A stretch of DNA of 64,000 bases from Rhizobium sp. CG5. GTDB taxonomy: Bacteria; Pseudomonadota; Alphaproteobacteria; Rhizobiales; Rhizobiaceae. The translations under genes and the position numbers were made by a program. The stretch is taken from assembly GCF_023701945.1 (NCBI RefSeq), contig NZ_JABAEF010000010.1, forward strand, positions 165,212 through 229,211. The letters are read 5' to 3'. Positions 34,933 through 43,192 of the stretch are shown piece after piece (position 1 is the stretch's first letter; each line of letters starts with the position of its first letter). The notes under the pieces were generated by a model. That model was not told where the DNA came from. It saw only the letters and a list, made by a program, of their open reading frames with translations, and did not search any database.

Positions 34933-36342
34933 ATGACACTCCTGACTGACAATCCGGCCAAGCCGGCGACGGCGACGCTCTCCCGACGCTTCTACTTCAC
35001 CGCCTGGCGCTGGCATTTCTATGCCGGCCTCTATGTCGCGCCTTTCCTGATCATGCTGGCCGTCACGGGGCTGATCATGCTCTGGTCGGCGGTGCTGGTC
35101 GGCCGCGACGGCGAAAAGGTCTATACGGTCACCCCGTCCGCCAACCAGGTCGCGGTGTCGCAACAGGCAGACGCCGCGCTTGCAACGGTGCCGGGCGGCA
35201 GCCTGGTGCAATATATCGCACCGCGCACGCCGGACGGCGCCGCCGTCTTCCGCGTCAATGCCGGCGACGCCTCGACCATGGTCGCCGTCGACCCCTATAC
35301 GGGGCAGGCGCTCGGACAATGGGACCGGCGCGATGCTCTCTACGACCTGGCCAACCTCATCCACGGCACGCTGCTGATCGGCACGGTCGGCGACCGGCTG
35401 ATCGAAATCGCCGCCGGCTTCGCCGTCGTTCTGATCGTCACCGGCCTCTATCTCTGGTGGCCGCGCGACGGCGTGCGGCTTGTCAGCGTCCTTGTGCCGC
35501 AATTCTCGGCCAGGGGTCGGCAATGGTGGAAGTCGCTGCATATGACGGTTGGCGTCTATGCGTCAATGATCCTGCTCATCTTCCTGCTGTCGGGCCTCAC
35601 CTGGGCCGGTATCTGGGGTGAGAAATACACCCAGGCCTGGAGCACCTTCCCGGCGGCGAAATGGGACAATGTGCCCTTGTCCGACGCCACGCATGCCTCG
35701 ATGAACCATGGCGGCATCAAGGAGGTCCCGTGGACGCTCGAACAGACGCCGATGCCTGCCTCAGGCTCTGATGCCGGCGTCACCGGCCTGCCGGACGGCC
35801 AGCCCGTCGATCTCGACGGCATCACCGCCTTCGCCCGCTCGATCGGCTTCGACCAGCGCTTCCAGCTGGGCTTTCCGGCCGACGAGGCCGGCGTCTGGAC
35901 GATCTCCCGCGACACGATGAGCAACGATAGCGCCAACCCCACCTCCGACCGCACCGTCCATATCGACCGCTATACCGGCAAGGTCCTGGCCGATGTCGGC
36001 TTTGCCGATTACGGCGCGGCCGGCAAGGCCATGGCGGTCGGCATCGCCTTCCACGAAGGCGACATGGGCGTCTGGAACATCGCCCTGGTGACCATCTACT
36101 GTCTGTCGGTCATCTTCCTGTCGGTGAGCGGCATCGTGATGTGGTGGAAGCGCCGGCCGGCCGGCGCCGCCCGCCTGTTTGCCCCGGTTTCAGAGCCAGG
36201 CCCGCTGTGGAAAACCGGTGCCATCGTCATGTTGGCGGTCTCGCTGCTCTTTCCGCTGAGCGGCGCCGTGCTGCTGGCCGTGCTGCTGCTTGACCTGCTG
36301 GTCGTCCGGCATCTGAAGCCCCTGAAGCGCGCCGTCAGCTGA
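34933..36342 (+). CDS. PepSY-associated TM helix protein (PiuB-like)
   Basis: A 469-residue inner-membrane protein with four main helices: about 28-52 (WHFYAGLYVAPFLIML), 150-172, 205-225 and 390-460. Conserved family segments include TAWRWHFYAGLYVAPF, LIHGTLLIGTVGDRLIE, GLYLWWPRDG, WWKSLHMTVGVY and a C-terminal GIVMWWKRRP, with histidines in the helices. PepSY_TM proteins are linked to siderophore and ferric iron reduction (PiuB, FsrB, FoxB). With the neighbouring regulator and DUF2946-like gene this suggests a small iron or copper module. Cargo is unproven. Confidence 0.85.
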   Translation: MTLLTDNPAKPATATLSRRFYFTAWRWHFYAGLYVAPFLIMLAVTGLIMLWSAVLVGRDGEKVYTVTPSANQVAVSQQADAALATVPGGSLVQYIAPRTPDGAAVFRVNAGDASTMVAVDPYTGQALGQWDRRDALYDLANLIHGTLLIGTVGDRLIEIAAGFAVVLIVTGLYLWWPRDGVRLVSVLVPQFSARGRQWWKSLHMTVGVYASMILLIFLLSGLTWAGIWGEKYTQAWSTFPAAKWDNVPLSDATHASMNHGGIKEVPWTLEQTPMPASGSDAGVTGLPDGQPVDLDGITAFARSIGFDQRFQLGFPADEAGVWTISRDTMSNDSANPTSDRTVHIDRYTGKVLADVGFADYGAAGKAMAVGIAFHEGDMGVWNIALVTIYCLSVIFLSVSGIVMWWKRRPAGAARLFAPVSEPGPLWKTGAIVMLAVSLLFPLSGAVLLAVLLLDLLVVRHLKPLKRAVS

Positions 36343-36374
36343 GGCGGACGAACAATCCTATCCGCCATGGTGGA

Positions 36375-36403
36375 CGGGGCGCGGTATTTCAAACCGCGCC
36401 CCG
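36375..36403 (+). terminator. Hairpin after the PepSY gene
   Basis: Perfect 11-bp stem (CGGGGCGCGGT / ACCGCGCCCCG) with a 7-nt loop, 32 bp past the stop. There is no T-run, so it marks the probable end of the operon but may act with Rho. Confidence 0.5.
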
Positions 36404-36480
36404 CAATTGGAATGGCCTGCTCTTGCCAGCGACGAAGATTTCGTGACACTTTGGTCTCAGCCGTTCCAGGAGATCCACCC

Positions 36481-37278
36481 ATGCCGTTGCGCCGCGCCAT
36501 CCTTGCCGGGCTGACCGCCCTTGCTCTCGTGCCCTTCGCCGGACGCGCATCCGATCTGCCGGATCTCGGCGGCAGGACCGTCACGGTCGTCACCGAGAAT
36601 GCCTATCCGCCGCTGCAATTCGTCGACCCGAAGAGCGGCAAGGCGATCGGCTGGGAATATGACGCGATGAACGACATCGCCAAGCGGCTGAACTTCAAGG
36701 TCGAGTACCAGAACACCAGCTGGGACGCGATGATCCAGGCGGTGTCCGACGGACAGTATAATATCGGCATGACCGGCATCACCATCAAGGACGAGCGTAA
36801 GGACAAGGTCGACTTCTCCGATCCCTACATGCGCTCGCAGCAATTCATGCTGGTGCGCGGCGACGAGAGCCGCTTTACCGACGCCAAGAGCTTTGCGGCG
36901 CTTGAGAGCGGCCTGATCGGCGCCCAGCCCGGCACGACGCCCTTCTATACCGCCGTCTATGAAGTGCTGGACGGCAACGAGCAGAACCCGCGCATCAAGC
37001 TGATGGAAACCTTCGGCGCCACCGTGCAGGCCCTGAAAACCGGCGATGTCGACCTGGTGCTGACCGACGGCACGGCCGGCAAGGGCTATGTCGATGCCTC
37101 GAACGGCGGGCTGAAGCTGATCGGCGAACCGCTCGGCTCGGAAGATTTCGGCTTCATCTTCGCCAAGGGCTCCGACCTGGTGGCACCGATCAATGCGGCA
37201 ATCGCCGCGATGAAGGCCGATGGCACCATGGACGCGCTCAACAAGACCTGGTTCCTCGACTACAAGATGGGCCAATGA
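36481..37278 (+). CDS. Amino-acid ABC transporter substrate-binding protein
   Basis: A 265-residue periplasmic binding protein of the polar amino-acid family (SBP_bac_3). Signal peptide about residues 1-22, then TVVTENAYPPLQFVDPKSG, IGWEYDAMNDIAKRLN, YNIGMTGITIKDERKDKVDF and QALKTGDVDLVLTDG, which line the ligand cleft. Ligand specificity cannot be read; it resembles basic or polar amino-acid binders. AGGAGAT lies upstream of ATG 36481. The permease gene follows after a 256-bp gap filled largely by a palindromic repeat. Confidence 0.9.
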   Translation: MPLRRAILAGLTALALVPFAGRASDLPDLGGRTVTVVTENAYPPLQFVDPKSGKAIGWEYDAMNDIAKRLNFKVEYQNTSWDAMIQAVSDGQYNIGMTGITIKDERKDKVDFSDPYMRSQQFMLVRGDESRFTDAKSFAALESGLIGAQPGTTPFYTAVYEVLDGNEQNPRIKLMETFGATVQALKTGDVDLVLTDGTAGKGYVDASNGGLKLIGEPLGSEDFGFIFAKGSDLVAPINAAIAAMKADGTMDALNKTWFLDYKMGQ

Positions 37279-37315
37279 AACGGTTGCCGCCTGTTGGATG
37301 CCCGCCTGTGGCCCT

Positions 37316-37454
37316 GCCCCTCACCCTAGCCCTCTCCCCGCGGGCGGGGAGAGGGAACGCGCCACGCTCGAACGGCGAAATCGGGTTTGACGGTTATGGC
37401 GTAAGCCCTTCTCCCCGCCTGCGGGGAGAAGGTGCCGGCAGGCGGATGTGGGGC
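37316..37454. repeat. Composite CCCTCACCC palindromic repeat inside the ABC transporter operon
   Basis: Left hairpin CCCTCTCCCC / GGGGAGAGGG (37330-37355) and right hairpin CCTTCTCCCCGC / GCGGGGAGAAGG (37407-37432), then GTGCCGGCAGG. The outer ends are GCCCCTCA and TGTGGGGC, near-inverted. It is the same structure as at 47013-47174, slightly shorter. It lies between the binding-protein and permease genes, where it may stabilise or terminate the upstream mRNA. Confidence 0.82.
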
Positions 37455-37534
37455 TACCACCTCAGCGAAGGAAGTCCAATCAGATGGGAGCCAGGTGACG
37501 GTCTCCTGGCTAACGCCGCCGGCGTGCGGGACTG

Positions 37535-38356
37535 ATGGGTTTCCAGACACTCCCCAAGGGCGCCAAGAAGGCCGACTATCCCTGGTGGCTGGTGGCGCTT
37601 GCCATTCTGGCAGCCGGCGTGGCGGGGGTCATCGCCGTCAACGATCTCTATGGCCAGGTGTTTTCGATCGTCGGTGCCGGCATCACCGTCACCGTCCTGG
37701 TGACGCTGGTAAGCTTTGCGCTGGCGACAGCCCTTGGCCTGGTCATCGCCCTGCTCGGCATGTCCGACAGCCTCATCCTGCGCCAGTTCTCCCGCTTCTA
37801 TATCGAGGTGATCCGCGGCATTCCCATTCTCGTGCTGCTGTTCTACGTCGCCTTTGTCGGCGCGCCGGGCCTGGTGGCCCTGATCAACGGGTTGATGACG
37901 CCGCTGGTCAATGCCGGCTGGGTCGAGCCGCTGCAGGTCCGCGACCTCTCGCTGATGTGGCGGGCGATCTTCGCGCTCACCATCGGCTATTCCTCGTTCA
38001 TTGCCGAGATCTTTCGGGCCGGCATCCAGTCGGTCGATGGGGGCCAGATCGAGGCGGCCAAGTCGCTGGGGCTCAACCGATATCAACGCTTTCGCCTGGT
38101 GGTCTTTCCGCAGGCCGTGCGGGTGATCTTTCCGCCGCTCTCCAACGATTTCGTCTCGATGGTCAAGGACAGTTCGCTGGTCTCGGTGCTGGGCGTCGCC
38201 GACATCACCCAGATGGGCAAGGTCTATGCGGCGGGCTCCTTCCGCTTTTTCGAGACCTATTCGATCGTCACCTACATCTACCTGCTGCTGACCATCGGCC
38301 TGTCCCTGGCGCTGCGCCGGCTGGAGCAGCGCATGCGAGCCAAGTTCGAGCGCTGA
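37535..38356 (+). CDS. Amino-acid ABC transporter permease
   Basis: A 273-residue inner-membrane permease of the HisM/GlnP type. It has helices near 20-40, 55-78, 95-125 (YIEVIRGIPILVLLFYVAF), 160-180 and 235-255, and the EAA loop IEAAKSLGLNRYQRFRLVVF-PQAVR near residues 175-200 that docks the ATPase. A single permease would act as a homodimer. No ATP-binding gene accompanies it, so the ATPase must be encoded elsewhere. ATG 37535 has only a weak site upstream. Confidence 0.9.
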   Translation: MGFQTLPKGAKKADYPWWLVALAILAAGVAGVIAVNDLYGQVFSIVGAGITVTVLVTLVSFALATALGLVIALLGMSDSLILRQFSRFYIEVIRGIPILVLLFYVAFVGAPGLVALINGLMTPLVNAGWVEPLQVRDLSLMWRAIFALTIGYSSFIAEIFRAGIQSVDGGQIEAAKSLGLNRYQRFRLVVFPQAVRVIFPPLSNDFVSMVKDSSLVSVLGVADITQMGKVYAAGSFRFFETYSIVTYIYLLLTIGLSLALRRLEQRMRAKFER

Positions 38357-38558
38357 CGCCTGTCCTTGCGAGCATTCTGGAGATACCGCCGCGCGGGCCT
38401 GACCGCCCGCTGACACCTGGCCGTTTCCACAAAAATCGCATTTCCGTAAAATTGTCTCTTTCCACTTAAGCGGGCTGCAAAGGCCGGCGTGTAGGGTTCT
38501 CGCAGGCAAAGAGCGCACAACAAGGCGCCCGACGAGACCTTGGAACGGGGACAAGCAC

Positions 38559-39158
38559 ATGTGGAAAAAATATCTCAACGTAGCCGCCCTCTCGGCGATG
38601 ATCGTTCTGGGTGTTGAGCCCGCCCAGGCGGCCGGTCCCGGTGGCTTTGCCCGCAACCTGCTGAACGCGCCCAGCGTCAGCTATATCGTCGCCAACAAGC
38701 CGACCCTGGCACCCTTCGCTCATGTGCGGTTCTGCCTGCAGAACCCCGGCGACTGCAGCCGCAGCTATGGTGCCGCAACCGTTGCCCTGTCCTCCTATCG
38801 CCAGGGCCAGCTGAAGCGGATCAACGACAGCGTCAACCGCGCGATCCGCCCGACCAACGATGCCAACCGCATCGACGGCGACGTCTGGCAGGTCGGCGCC
38901 CAGTCCGGCGACTGCGAGGATTATGCGCTGACCAAGCGCCGTCGGCTGATCGCGCTCGGCTGGTCGCCGCGGGCGCTGCGCATTGCGGTTGCCCATACCG
39001 GCAGCGGCGAAGGCCATGCCGTGCTGGTCGTCAAGACCAGCCAGGGCGACCTGGTGCTCGACAATCGCACCAGCAGCATCAAGCCCTGGAAGTCGACCGA
39101 TCTGCGCTGGGTCAAAATCCAGTCCGGCGACAATCCGCGCCTCTGGTACACCATGTAA
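38559..39158 (+). CDS. Bacterial transglutaminase-like cysteine proteinase (BTLCP)
   Basis: A 199-residue exported cysteine peptidase of the BTLCP/DUF920 family. Signal peptide about 1-24 (AQAA). The catalytic triad is visible as SGDCEDYALTKR (Cys119), GEGHAVLVV (His153) and LVLDNR (Asp168). LapG, the best-known relative, cleaves adhesins under c-di-GMP control, but this short form lacks a known LapD partner nearby; substrates are unknown. It stands alone, with 200 bp of upstream DNA for its promoter, and converges with the Bax-inhibitor paralogue. Confidence 0.88.
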   Translation: MWKKYLNVAALSAMIVLGVEPAQAAGPGGFARNLLNAPSVSYIVANKPTLAPFAHVRFCLQNPGDCSRSYGAATVALSSYRQGQLKRINDSVNRAIRPTNDANRIDGDVWQVGAQSGDCEDYALTKRRRLIALGWSPRALRIAVAHTGSGEGHAVLVVKTSQGDLVLDNRTSSIKPWKSTDLRWVKIQSGDNPRLWYTM

Positions 39159-39248
39159 TCTGAAGCGCCGTCGCCAGAAGTGGCGCCGGCCGGGGACAGG
39201 CGCTGGCCTTCCGTCCCGTGACACCCAGCAGACACACGGCACAAGCAA

Positions 39249-39276
39249 ACGGCCGCCCCGGATGGGGACGGCCGCG
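39249..39276 (-). terminator. Hairpin after the second Bax-inhibitor gene
   Basis: CGGCCG and CCCC arms pair across a GGAT loop with GGGG and CGGCCG, followed on the minus strand by TTTGCTTG. The T-run is modest. It lies about 30 bp past the stop of the minus-strand gene and could serve the convergent BTLCP gene too. Confidence 0.45.
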
Positions 39277-39304
39277 GCAAGACGCCTGCGATTTGGGCGA
39301 GACC

Positions 39305-40021
39305 CTACTCGCGCTCGCCCGTGAAGTGCAGCAGCAGCTGGAAAATATTGACGAAGTTGAGGAACAGCGACAGAGCGCCGAACACGGCCATCTTCTGCTG
39401 CGATTCCTGGTCGATGTTTTCGGCAAACTGGCTCTTGATGTTCTGGGTATCATAGGCCGTCAGGCCAACGAATACGGCGATGCCGATCAGCGAGATGGCG
39501 AACTGCAGGGCCGACGAGCCGAGGAAGATGTTGACGACGCTGGCGATGATCACGCCGATCAGGCCCATCATCAGGAACGATCCGAACTGCGTCAGGTCGC
39601 GCTTGGTCACGTAGCCATAGAGGCTGGTGGCGCCGAACATGGTTGCCGCGATGAAGAAAGTGCGGGCGATGCTGGCGCCGGTGAACACCAGGAAAACAGA
39701 GGCCAGCGACAGGCCCATCACGGCGCAGAAGGCCCAGAAGGCGAACTGCGCGGTTGAGGCCGACATGGTCTGGATCTTGAACGAGAAGAAAAAGACGAAG
39801 GCGAGCGGCGCCAGCATCACCACCCATTTCAGCGGCGACGAAAAGATCGGCACGTAAAGGGCCGGAACATTGCCGACGATGAAGGCAACGAGACCGGTGA
39901 TCAGCAGGCCGGCGCCCATATAGTTATAGACGCGCAGCATGTGCTGGCGCAGGGCCTCGTCGAAGATGACACCCGAATGGGGAGCCGTTGTTGCGCCGAA
40001 GCGCTGTTCGTCCTGGTGCAT
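39305..40021 (-). CDS. Bax inhibitor-1 family membrane protein, second paralogue
   Basis: A 238-residue protein with seven predicted helices and the same family landmarks as the copy at 7360: DEALRQHMLRVYNYMGAGLL, SLYGYVTKRDLTQFGSFLMM near 140-158, GLTAYDTQNIKSQ near 195-207, and a C-terminal LFLNFVNIFQLLLHFTG. It lacks the extra residues before the last helix and is clearly diverged. It begins 17 bp after the anti-sigma factor gene on the same strand, so it appears to belong to the ECF sigma operon, which hints at stress-dependent expression. Confidence 0.88.
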   Translation of the reverse strand: MHQDEQRFGATTAPHSGVIFDEALRQHMLRVYNYMGAGLLITGLVAFIVGNVPALYVPIFSSPLKWVVMLAPLAFVFFFSFKIQTMSASTAQFAFWAFCAVMGLSLASVFLVFTGASIARTFFIAATMFGATSLYGYVTKRDLTQFGSFLMMGLIGVIIASVVNIFLGSSALQFAISLIGIAVFVGLTAYDTQNIKSQFAENIDQESQQKMAVFGALSLFLNFVNIFQLLLHFTGERE

Positions 40022-40038
40022 GGAAATCTCCTGTTGGA

Positions 40039-40806
40039 TCAGTAAAGGGTTTTGCTCAAGAGGGCGGCTTCGTCCAAGAGGCCGCTATTGGGTTGACTGG
40101 ACACCAGCGCATAGGCGACCTCGCCGATCTGCCAATAGGCCGCCTCGCCACTGGCGACATTGACGCTGGCGACCTTTTCGACCGCGAAAAACCCCGGGCG
40201 CACCGCAAACAGCGACAGTCGCTGGTCATCGGAGGTCTTGATCGACAGTTCGACGCTGGGGCCGAAGTTGGACGGGAAAACCTGCACGTCGACGACGGCC
40301 CAGCTGTCCGGCAGCTTCGGCAGAACGATGGCCGTGGCCGACCTTATGTCATCGACATCAAGCTTCGCGGTCTCCGGCTGAGACAGCATGCTGGCGCGCA
40401 GCAAGCTGGTCTGGTGCGCCTGGATCGCCTGGTCGACGAAAGCAGGCGGATGGACGGAGGCAATCACGCTGGTCGCCGCAAACGGTCCGAAATACGAGCT
40501 GGCGATCCAGCCGGTGGTGAGCAGAAGGCCCATGGCCGCAATGCGCTGCAGTTTGGTCCACAGGCGCTTCTGGCCAAGCCCGGCCGACAGGCGCCGGGCG
40601 GCCTCGCGGGTTTCCGCCCGCTGCAAGCCACTGTCCAAGTCCATGGCCAGCCGCAGATGGTTGCGGATCGCCGTATCCGCCATGACGCGGGCCGCCGCGT
40701 CCGGATTCTTGCCGAGATAGCGCTCGACGCGGATACGGGCCGCTCGATCGAGCTGATTGTCCACATAGGCGTCGAGTTCCGTGTCCAGTATCGGCATGTC
40801 AGTCAT
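40039..40806 (-). CDS. Membrane anti-sigma factor
   Basis: A 255-residue single-span protein. The N-terminal domain (1-80) is cytoplasmic and resembles an anti-sigma domain (LDTELDAYVDNQLDRAARIRVERYL, typical of RsiW/ChrR-like helices); a membrane helix follows at about 87-105 (IAAMGLLLTTGWIASSYFG), then a periplasmic C-terminal domain. No HxxxCxxC zinc motif is visible, so it is not a ZAS-type factor. It overlaps the sigma gene by 8 bp, the usual coupling that holds the sigma factor inactive until a signal arrives. Confidence 0.85.
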   Translation of the reverse strand: MTDMPILDTELDAYVDNQLDRAARIRVERYLGKNPDAAARVMADTAIRNHLRLAMDLDSGLQRAETREAARRLSAGLGQKRLWTKLQRIAAMGLLLTTGWIASSYFGPFAATSVIASVHPPAFVDQAIQAHQTSLLRASMLSQPETAKLDVDDIRSATAIVLPKLPDSWAVVDVQVFPSNFGPSVELSIKTSDDQRLSLFAVRPGFFAVEKVASVNVASGEAAYWQIGEVAYALVSSQPNSGLLDEAALLSKTLY

Positions 40807-41329
40807 TGCCGCCTCCGACGAGTTTGAGATGGGACCGCGCGCCGGCGTCGTCTTCGTAGGTTCTAAGCTTCGCCCGGGCCCGCGACACCCGCGACATCAG
40901 GGTGCCGACCGGAATCCCCAGCGTATCCGCCGCCGCCTGATAGGACATGTCCTCGATGGCAACGAGATGCAGCGCTTCGCGCTGCTCGAGCGGCAGAGAC
41001 AGAAAGGCCTCGCGGATCTGGGCGAGATGCAGGGCATCTTCCTGGGACGCCGGCTGCAGCGGCTCGCCTTCGACCTGGAGCGCATCGTCGCGGCGCTTGC
41101 GGGCCGCATGGGACCGGCGCGCATCGACATAGGTATTGTGGACGATGGAGAGCAGCCAGCCGCGAAGGTTGGCGCCGGCCTTGAACGTCAGCCGGCGCTC
41201 ATAGGCCTTGACCAGCGCATCATGCACGAGATCTTCGGCATCGCCCGGATCGCGCACCAGCGAGCGCGCATAACGCCTGAGCGAAGCCAGCTGCCCGATG
41301 ATGTCGAAGTTGCGCCGATCTGGGTCCAT
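40799..41329 (-). CDS. ECF-family RNA polymerase sigma factor
   Basis: A 176-residue sigma factor with region 2 (about 15-80: RYARSLVRDPGDAEDLVHDAL, LRGWLLSIVHNTYVDARR) and region 4 (about 112-160: LPLEQREALHLVAIEDMSYQ, then IPVGTLMSRVSRARAKLR helix-turn-helix). It would direct RNA polymerase to promoters with a GGAA-type -35. The ATG at 41329 has no Shine-Dalgarno. Downstream are its anti-sigma factor and a Bax-inhibitor gene. The specific ECF group is not certain. Confidence 0.9.
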   Translation of the reverse strand: MDPDRRNFDIIGQLASLRRYARSLVRDPGDAEDLVHDALVKAYERRLTFKAGANLRGWLLSIVHNTYVDARRSHAARKRRDDALQVEGEPLQPASQEDALHLAQIREAFLSLPLEQREALHLVAIEDMSYQAAADTLGIPVGTLMSRVSRARAKLRTYEDDAGARSHLKLVGGGND

Positions 41330-41337
41330 AACAAGGT

Positions 41338-41364
41338 ATACGATATTGCCATCCCTCTCATTCC
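41338..41364 (-). promoter_or_regulatory. Candidate autoregulated ECF promoter
   Basis: On the minus strand GGAAT (41364-41360), a 17-bp spacer and CGTAT (41342-41338). The predicted start point falls at or next to the ATG, which would make a leaderless mRNA and fits the lack of a ribosome binding site. It differs from the GGAAC consensus of EcfG-type promoters by one base. Confidence 0.35.
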
Positions 41365-41517
41365 ATCGATTGCGAAATAAATTCGGAATTCAGCGTCGAT
41401 GCGAGCGTGCCCCCTTGCTCAAGCCGTTGCGGACCGCCGCAACCGGCATCGGCAGGCTGCGGCCGGGCTGCAGCAAAATTATTGCCGGAACAATTCTAAA
41501 CTGCTATGGAAGCGGTC

Positions 41518-41634
41518 ATGGGATCGAAATTCGGATGTCTCGCGCCTGATATCTACGTGCTGCAGGACCACAAGCGCCTGCCGGCCCGCTTTTTCGCGCG
41601 CGTTTTCGGGGCACTCACCGGCCGCCTTTCGTAA
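41518..41634 (+). CDS. Possible 38-residue small protein upstream of leuC
   Basis: ATG 41518 has GGAAG at good spacing and opens a 38-codon frame ending TAA at 41634, reading [20 protein letters not shown] and then a basic, Phe-rich tail [15 protein letters not shown]. No family is recognised. It lies in the 393-bp gap between the divergent sigma gene and leuC, 88 bp before the leuC start, so it could be a small membrane-active protein, a leuC leader peptide or chance. It has five leucines, but not in a run. Confidence 0.35.
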   Translation: MGSKFGCLAPDIYVLQDHKRLPARFFARVFGALTGRLS

Positions 41635-41722
41635 AAGCCGCCGGCACGGACCGTCCGACGTTTGCGTCGATGGTCTTCGCAGTTCACGACCCCCTTTCAC
41701 CTCTCCATTGGATGTCACAATC

Positions 41723-43132
41723 ATGAGCGCACCCCGCACCCTTTACGATAAAATCTGGGACGACCATCTGGTCGACAGCCAGGCCGACGGCACCTGTCTT
41801 CTTTATATCGATCGCCACCTCGTGCATGAGGTGACGAGCCCGCAGGCGTTTGAAGGCTTGCGCATGACCCACCGCGCCGTGCGCGCGCCGCAAAAGACGC
41901 TGGCCGTCGTCGACCACAACGTGCCGACCTCGCCGGATCGCCATCTCGGCATCAAGAACGAGGAAAGCCGCATCCAGGTGGAAGCGCTTGCCCAGAACGC
42001 GGCCGAATTCGGCGTCGAATATTACTCGGCCAGCGACAAGCGCCAGGGCATCGTGCACATCGTCGGCCCGGAACAGGGCTTCACCCTGCCCGGCATGACC
42101 ATCGTCTGCGGCGACAGCCACACCTCGACGCACGGCGCCTTCGGGGCTTTGGCCCACGGCATCGGCACATCGGAGGTCGAGCACGTTCTGGCCACCCAGA
42201 CGCTGATCCAGAAGAAGGCCAAGAACATGCTGGTGCGGGTCGACGGCGTCCTTCCGGACCACGTCACCGCCAAGGACATCATTCTGGCCATCATCGGCGA
42301 AATCGGCACGGCCGGCGGCACCGGCCATGTCATCGAATTTGCCGGCGAGGCGATCCGCGCCCTGTCGATGGAAGGCCGCATGACGGTGTGCAACATGACG
42401 ATCGAAGGCGGCGCCCGCGCCGGCCTGATCGCGCCCGATGAAAAGACCTTCGAATATATCAAGGGCAAGCCGCGCGCGCCGAAGGGCGAAGAGCTGGAAC
42501 AGGCGATCGCATACTGGAAGACCCTGCAGACCGACGAGGGCGCCCATTACGACCGCGTCGTCGTGCTGAACGCCGCCGACCTGCCGCCTATCGTCTCCTG
42601 GGGCTCCTCGCCGGAGGACGTCGTCTCCGTCCAGGGCGTGGTGCCGAACCCGGACCTGATCGAAGACGAGAACAAGCGCACCTCGAAATGGCGGGCGCTC
42701 GACTATATGGGCCTGAAGCCGGACACCAGGATCACCGATATCGCCATCGACCGGGTGTTCATCGGCTCCTGCACCAATGGCCGCATCGAAGACCTGCGCG
42801 AAGTGGCCAAGGTCGTCGAGGGCCGCACCGTGGCCTCGACCGTCTCGGCGATGATCGTGCCGGGTTCGGGCCTGGTCAAGGAACAGGCCGAAGCCGAAGG
42901 CCTCGACACGATCTTCAAGGCGGCCGGCTTCGACTGGCGCGAGCCGGGCTGCTCGATGTGCCTGGCGATGAACGACGACCGGCTGAAGCCGGGCGAGCGT
43001 TGCGCCTCGACCTCGAACCGCAATTTCGAAGGCCGCCAGGGTTTTAAGGGCCGCACCCATCTGGTGTCGCCGGCCATGGCCGCCGCCGCCGCCATTGCCG
43101 GCCATTTCGTCGATATCCGCGAGTGGAAATAG
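41723..43132 (+). CDS. leuC: 3-isopropylmalate dehydratase large subunit
   Basis: A 469-residue [4Fe-4S] enzyme that, with LeuD, isomerises 2- to 3-isopropylmalate in leucine synthesis. Cluster ligands are in FIGSCTNGR near residue 350 and GCSMCLAMN near 410; substrate-site motifs include [13 protein letters not shown] and [13 protein letters not shown]. Length is standard. ATG 41723 is chosen as [15 protein letters not shown] matches the family; the longer frame upstream is not coding. leuD is not in this window. Confidence 0.97.
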   Translation: MSAPRTLYDKIWDDHLVDSQADGTCLLYIDRHLVHEVTSPQAFEGLRMTHRAVRAPQKTLAVVDHNVPTSPDRHLGIKNEESRIQVEALAQNAAEFGVEYYSASDKRQGIVHIVGPEQGFTLPGMTIVCGDSHTSTHGAFGALAHGIGTSEVEHVLATQTLIQKKAKNMLVRVDGVLPDHVTAKDIILAIIGEIGTAGGTGHVIEFAGEAIRALSMEGRMTVCNMTIEGGARAGLIAPDEKTFEYIKGKPRAPKGEELEQAIAYWKTLQTDEGAHYDRVVVLNAADLPPIVSWGSSPEDVVSVQGVVPNPDLIEDENKRTSKWRALDYMGLKPDTRITDIAIDRVFIGSCTNGRIEDLREVAKVVEGRTVASTVSAMIVPGSGLVKEQAEAEGLDTIFKAAGFDWREPGCSMCLAMNDDRLKPGERCASTSNRNFEGRQGFKGRTHLVSPAMAAAAAIAGHFVDIREWK

Positions 43133-43161
43133 CCGGCATCCCGGCAGTCCTAAAAGCTCCC

Positions 43162-43189
43162 TGATCGCCGCGGCATATCGCGGCGATCA
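43162..43189. terminator. Bidirectional hairpin between leuC and the EEP gene
   Basis: Perfect 11-bp stem (TGATCGCCGCG / CGCGGCGATCA) with a GCATAT loop between convergent genes. T-rich sequence is present only on the minus-strand side (CTTTTA, several bases away). Confidence 0.5.
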
Positions 43190-43192
43190 ACA

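Noticed and set aside
37432..38469. 345-codon frame overlapping the ABC permease in another frame
   Set aside because: The translation is Gly/Arg/Pro-rich and out of frame with the permease, which has correct helices and an EAA loop.
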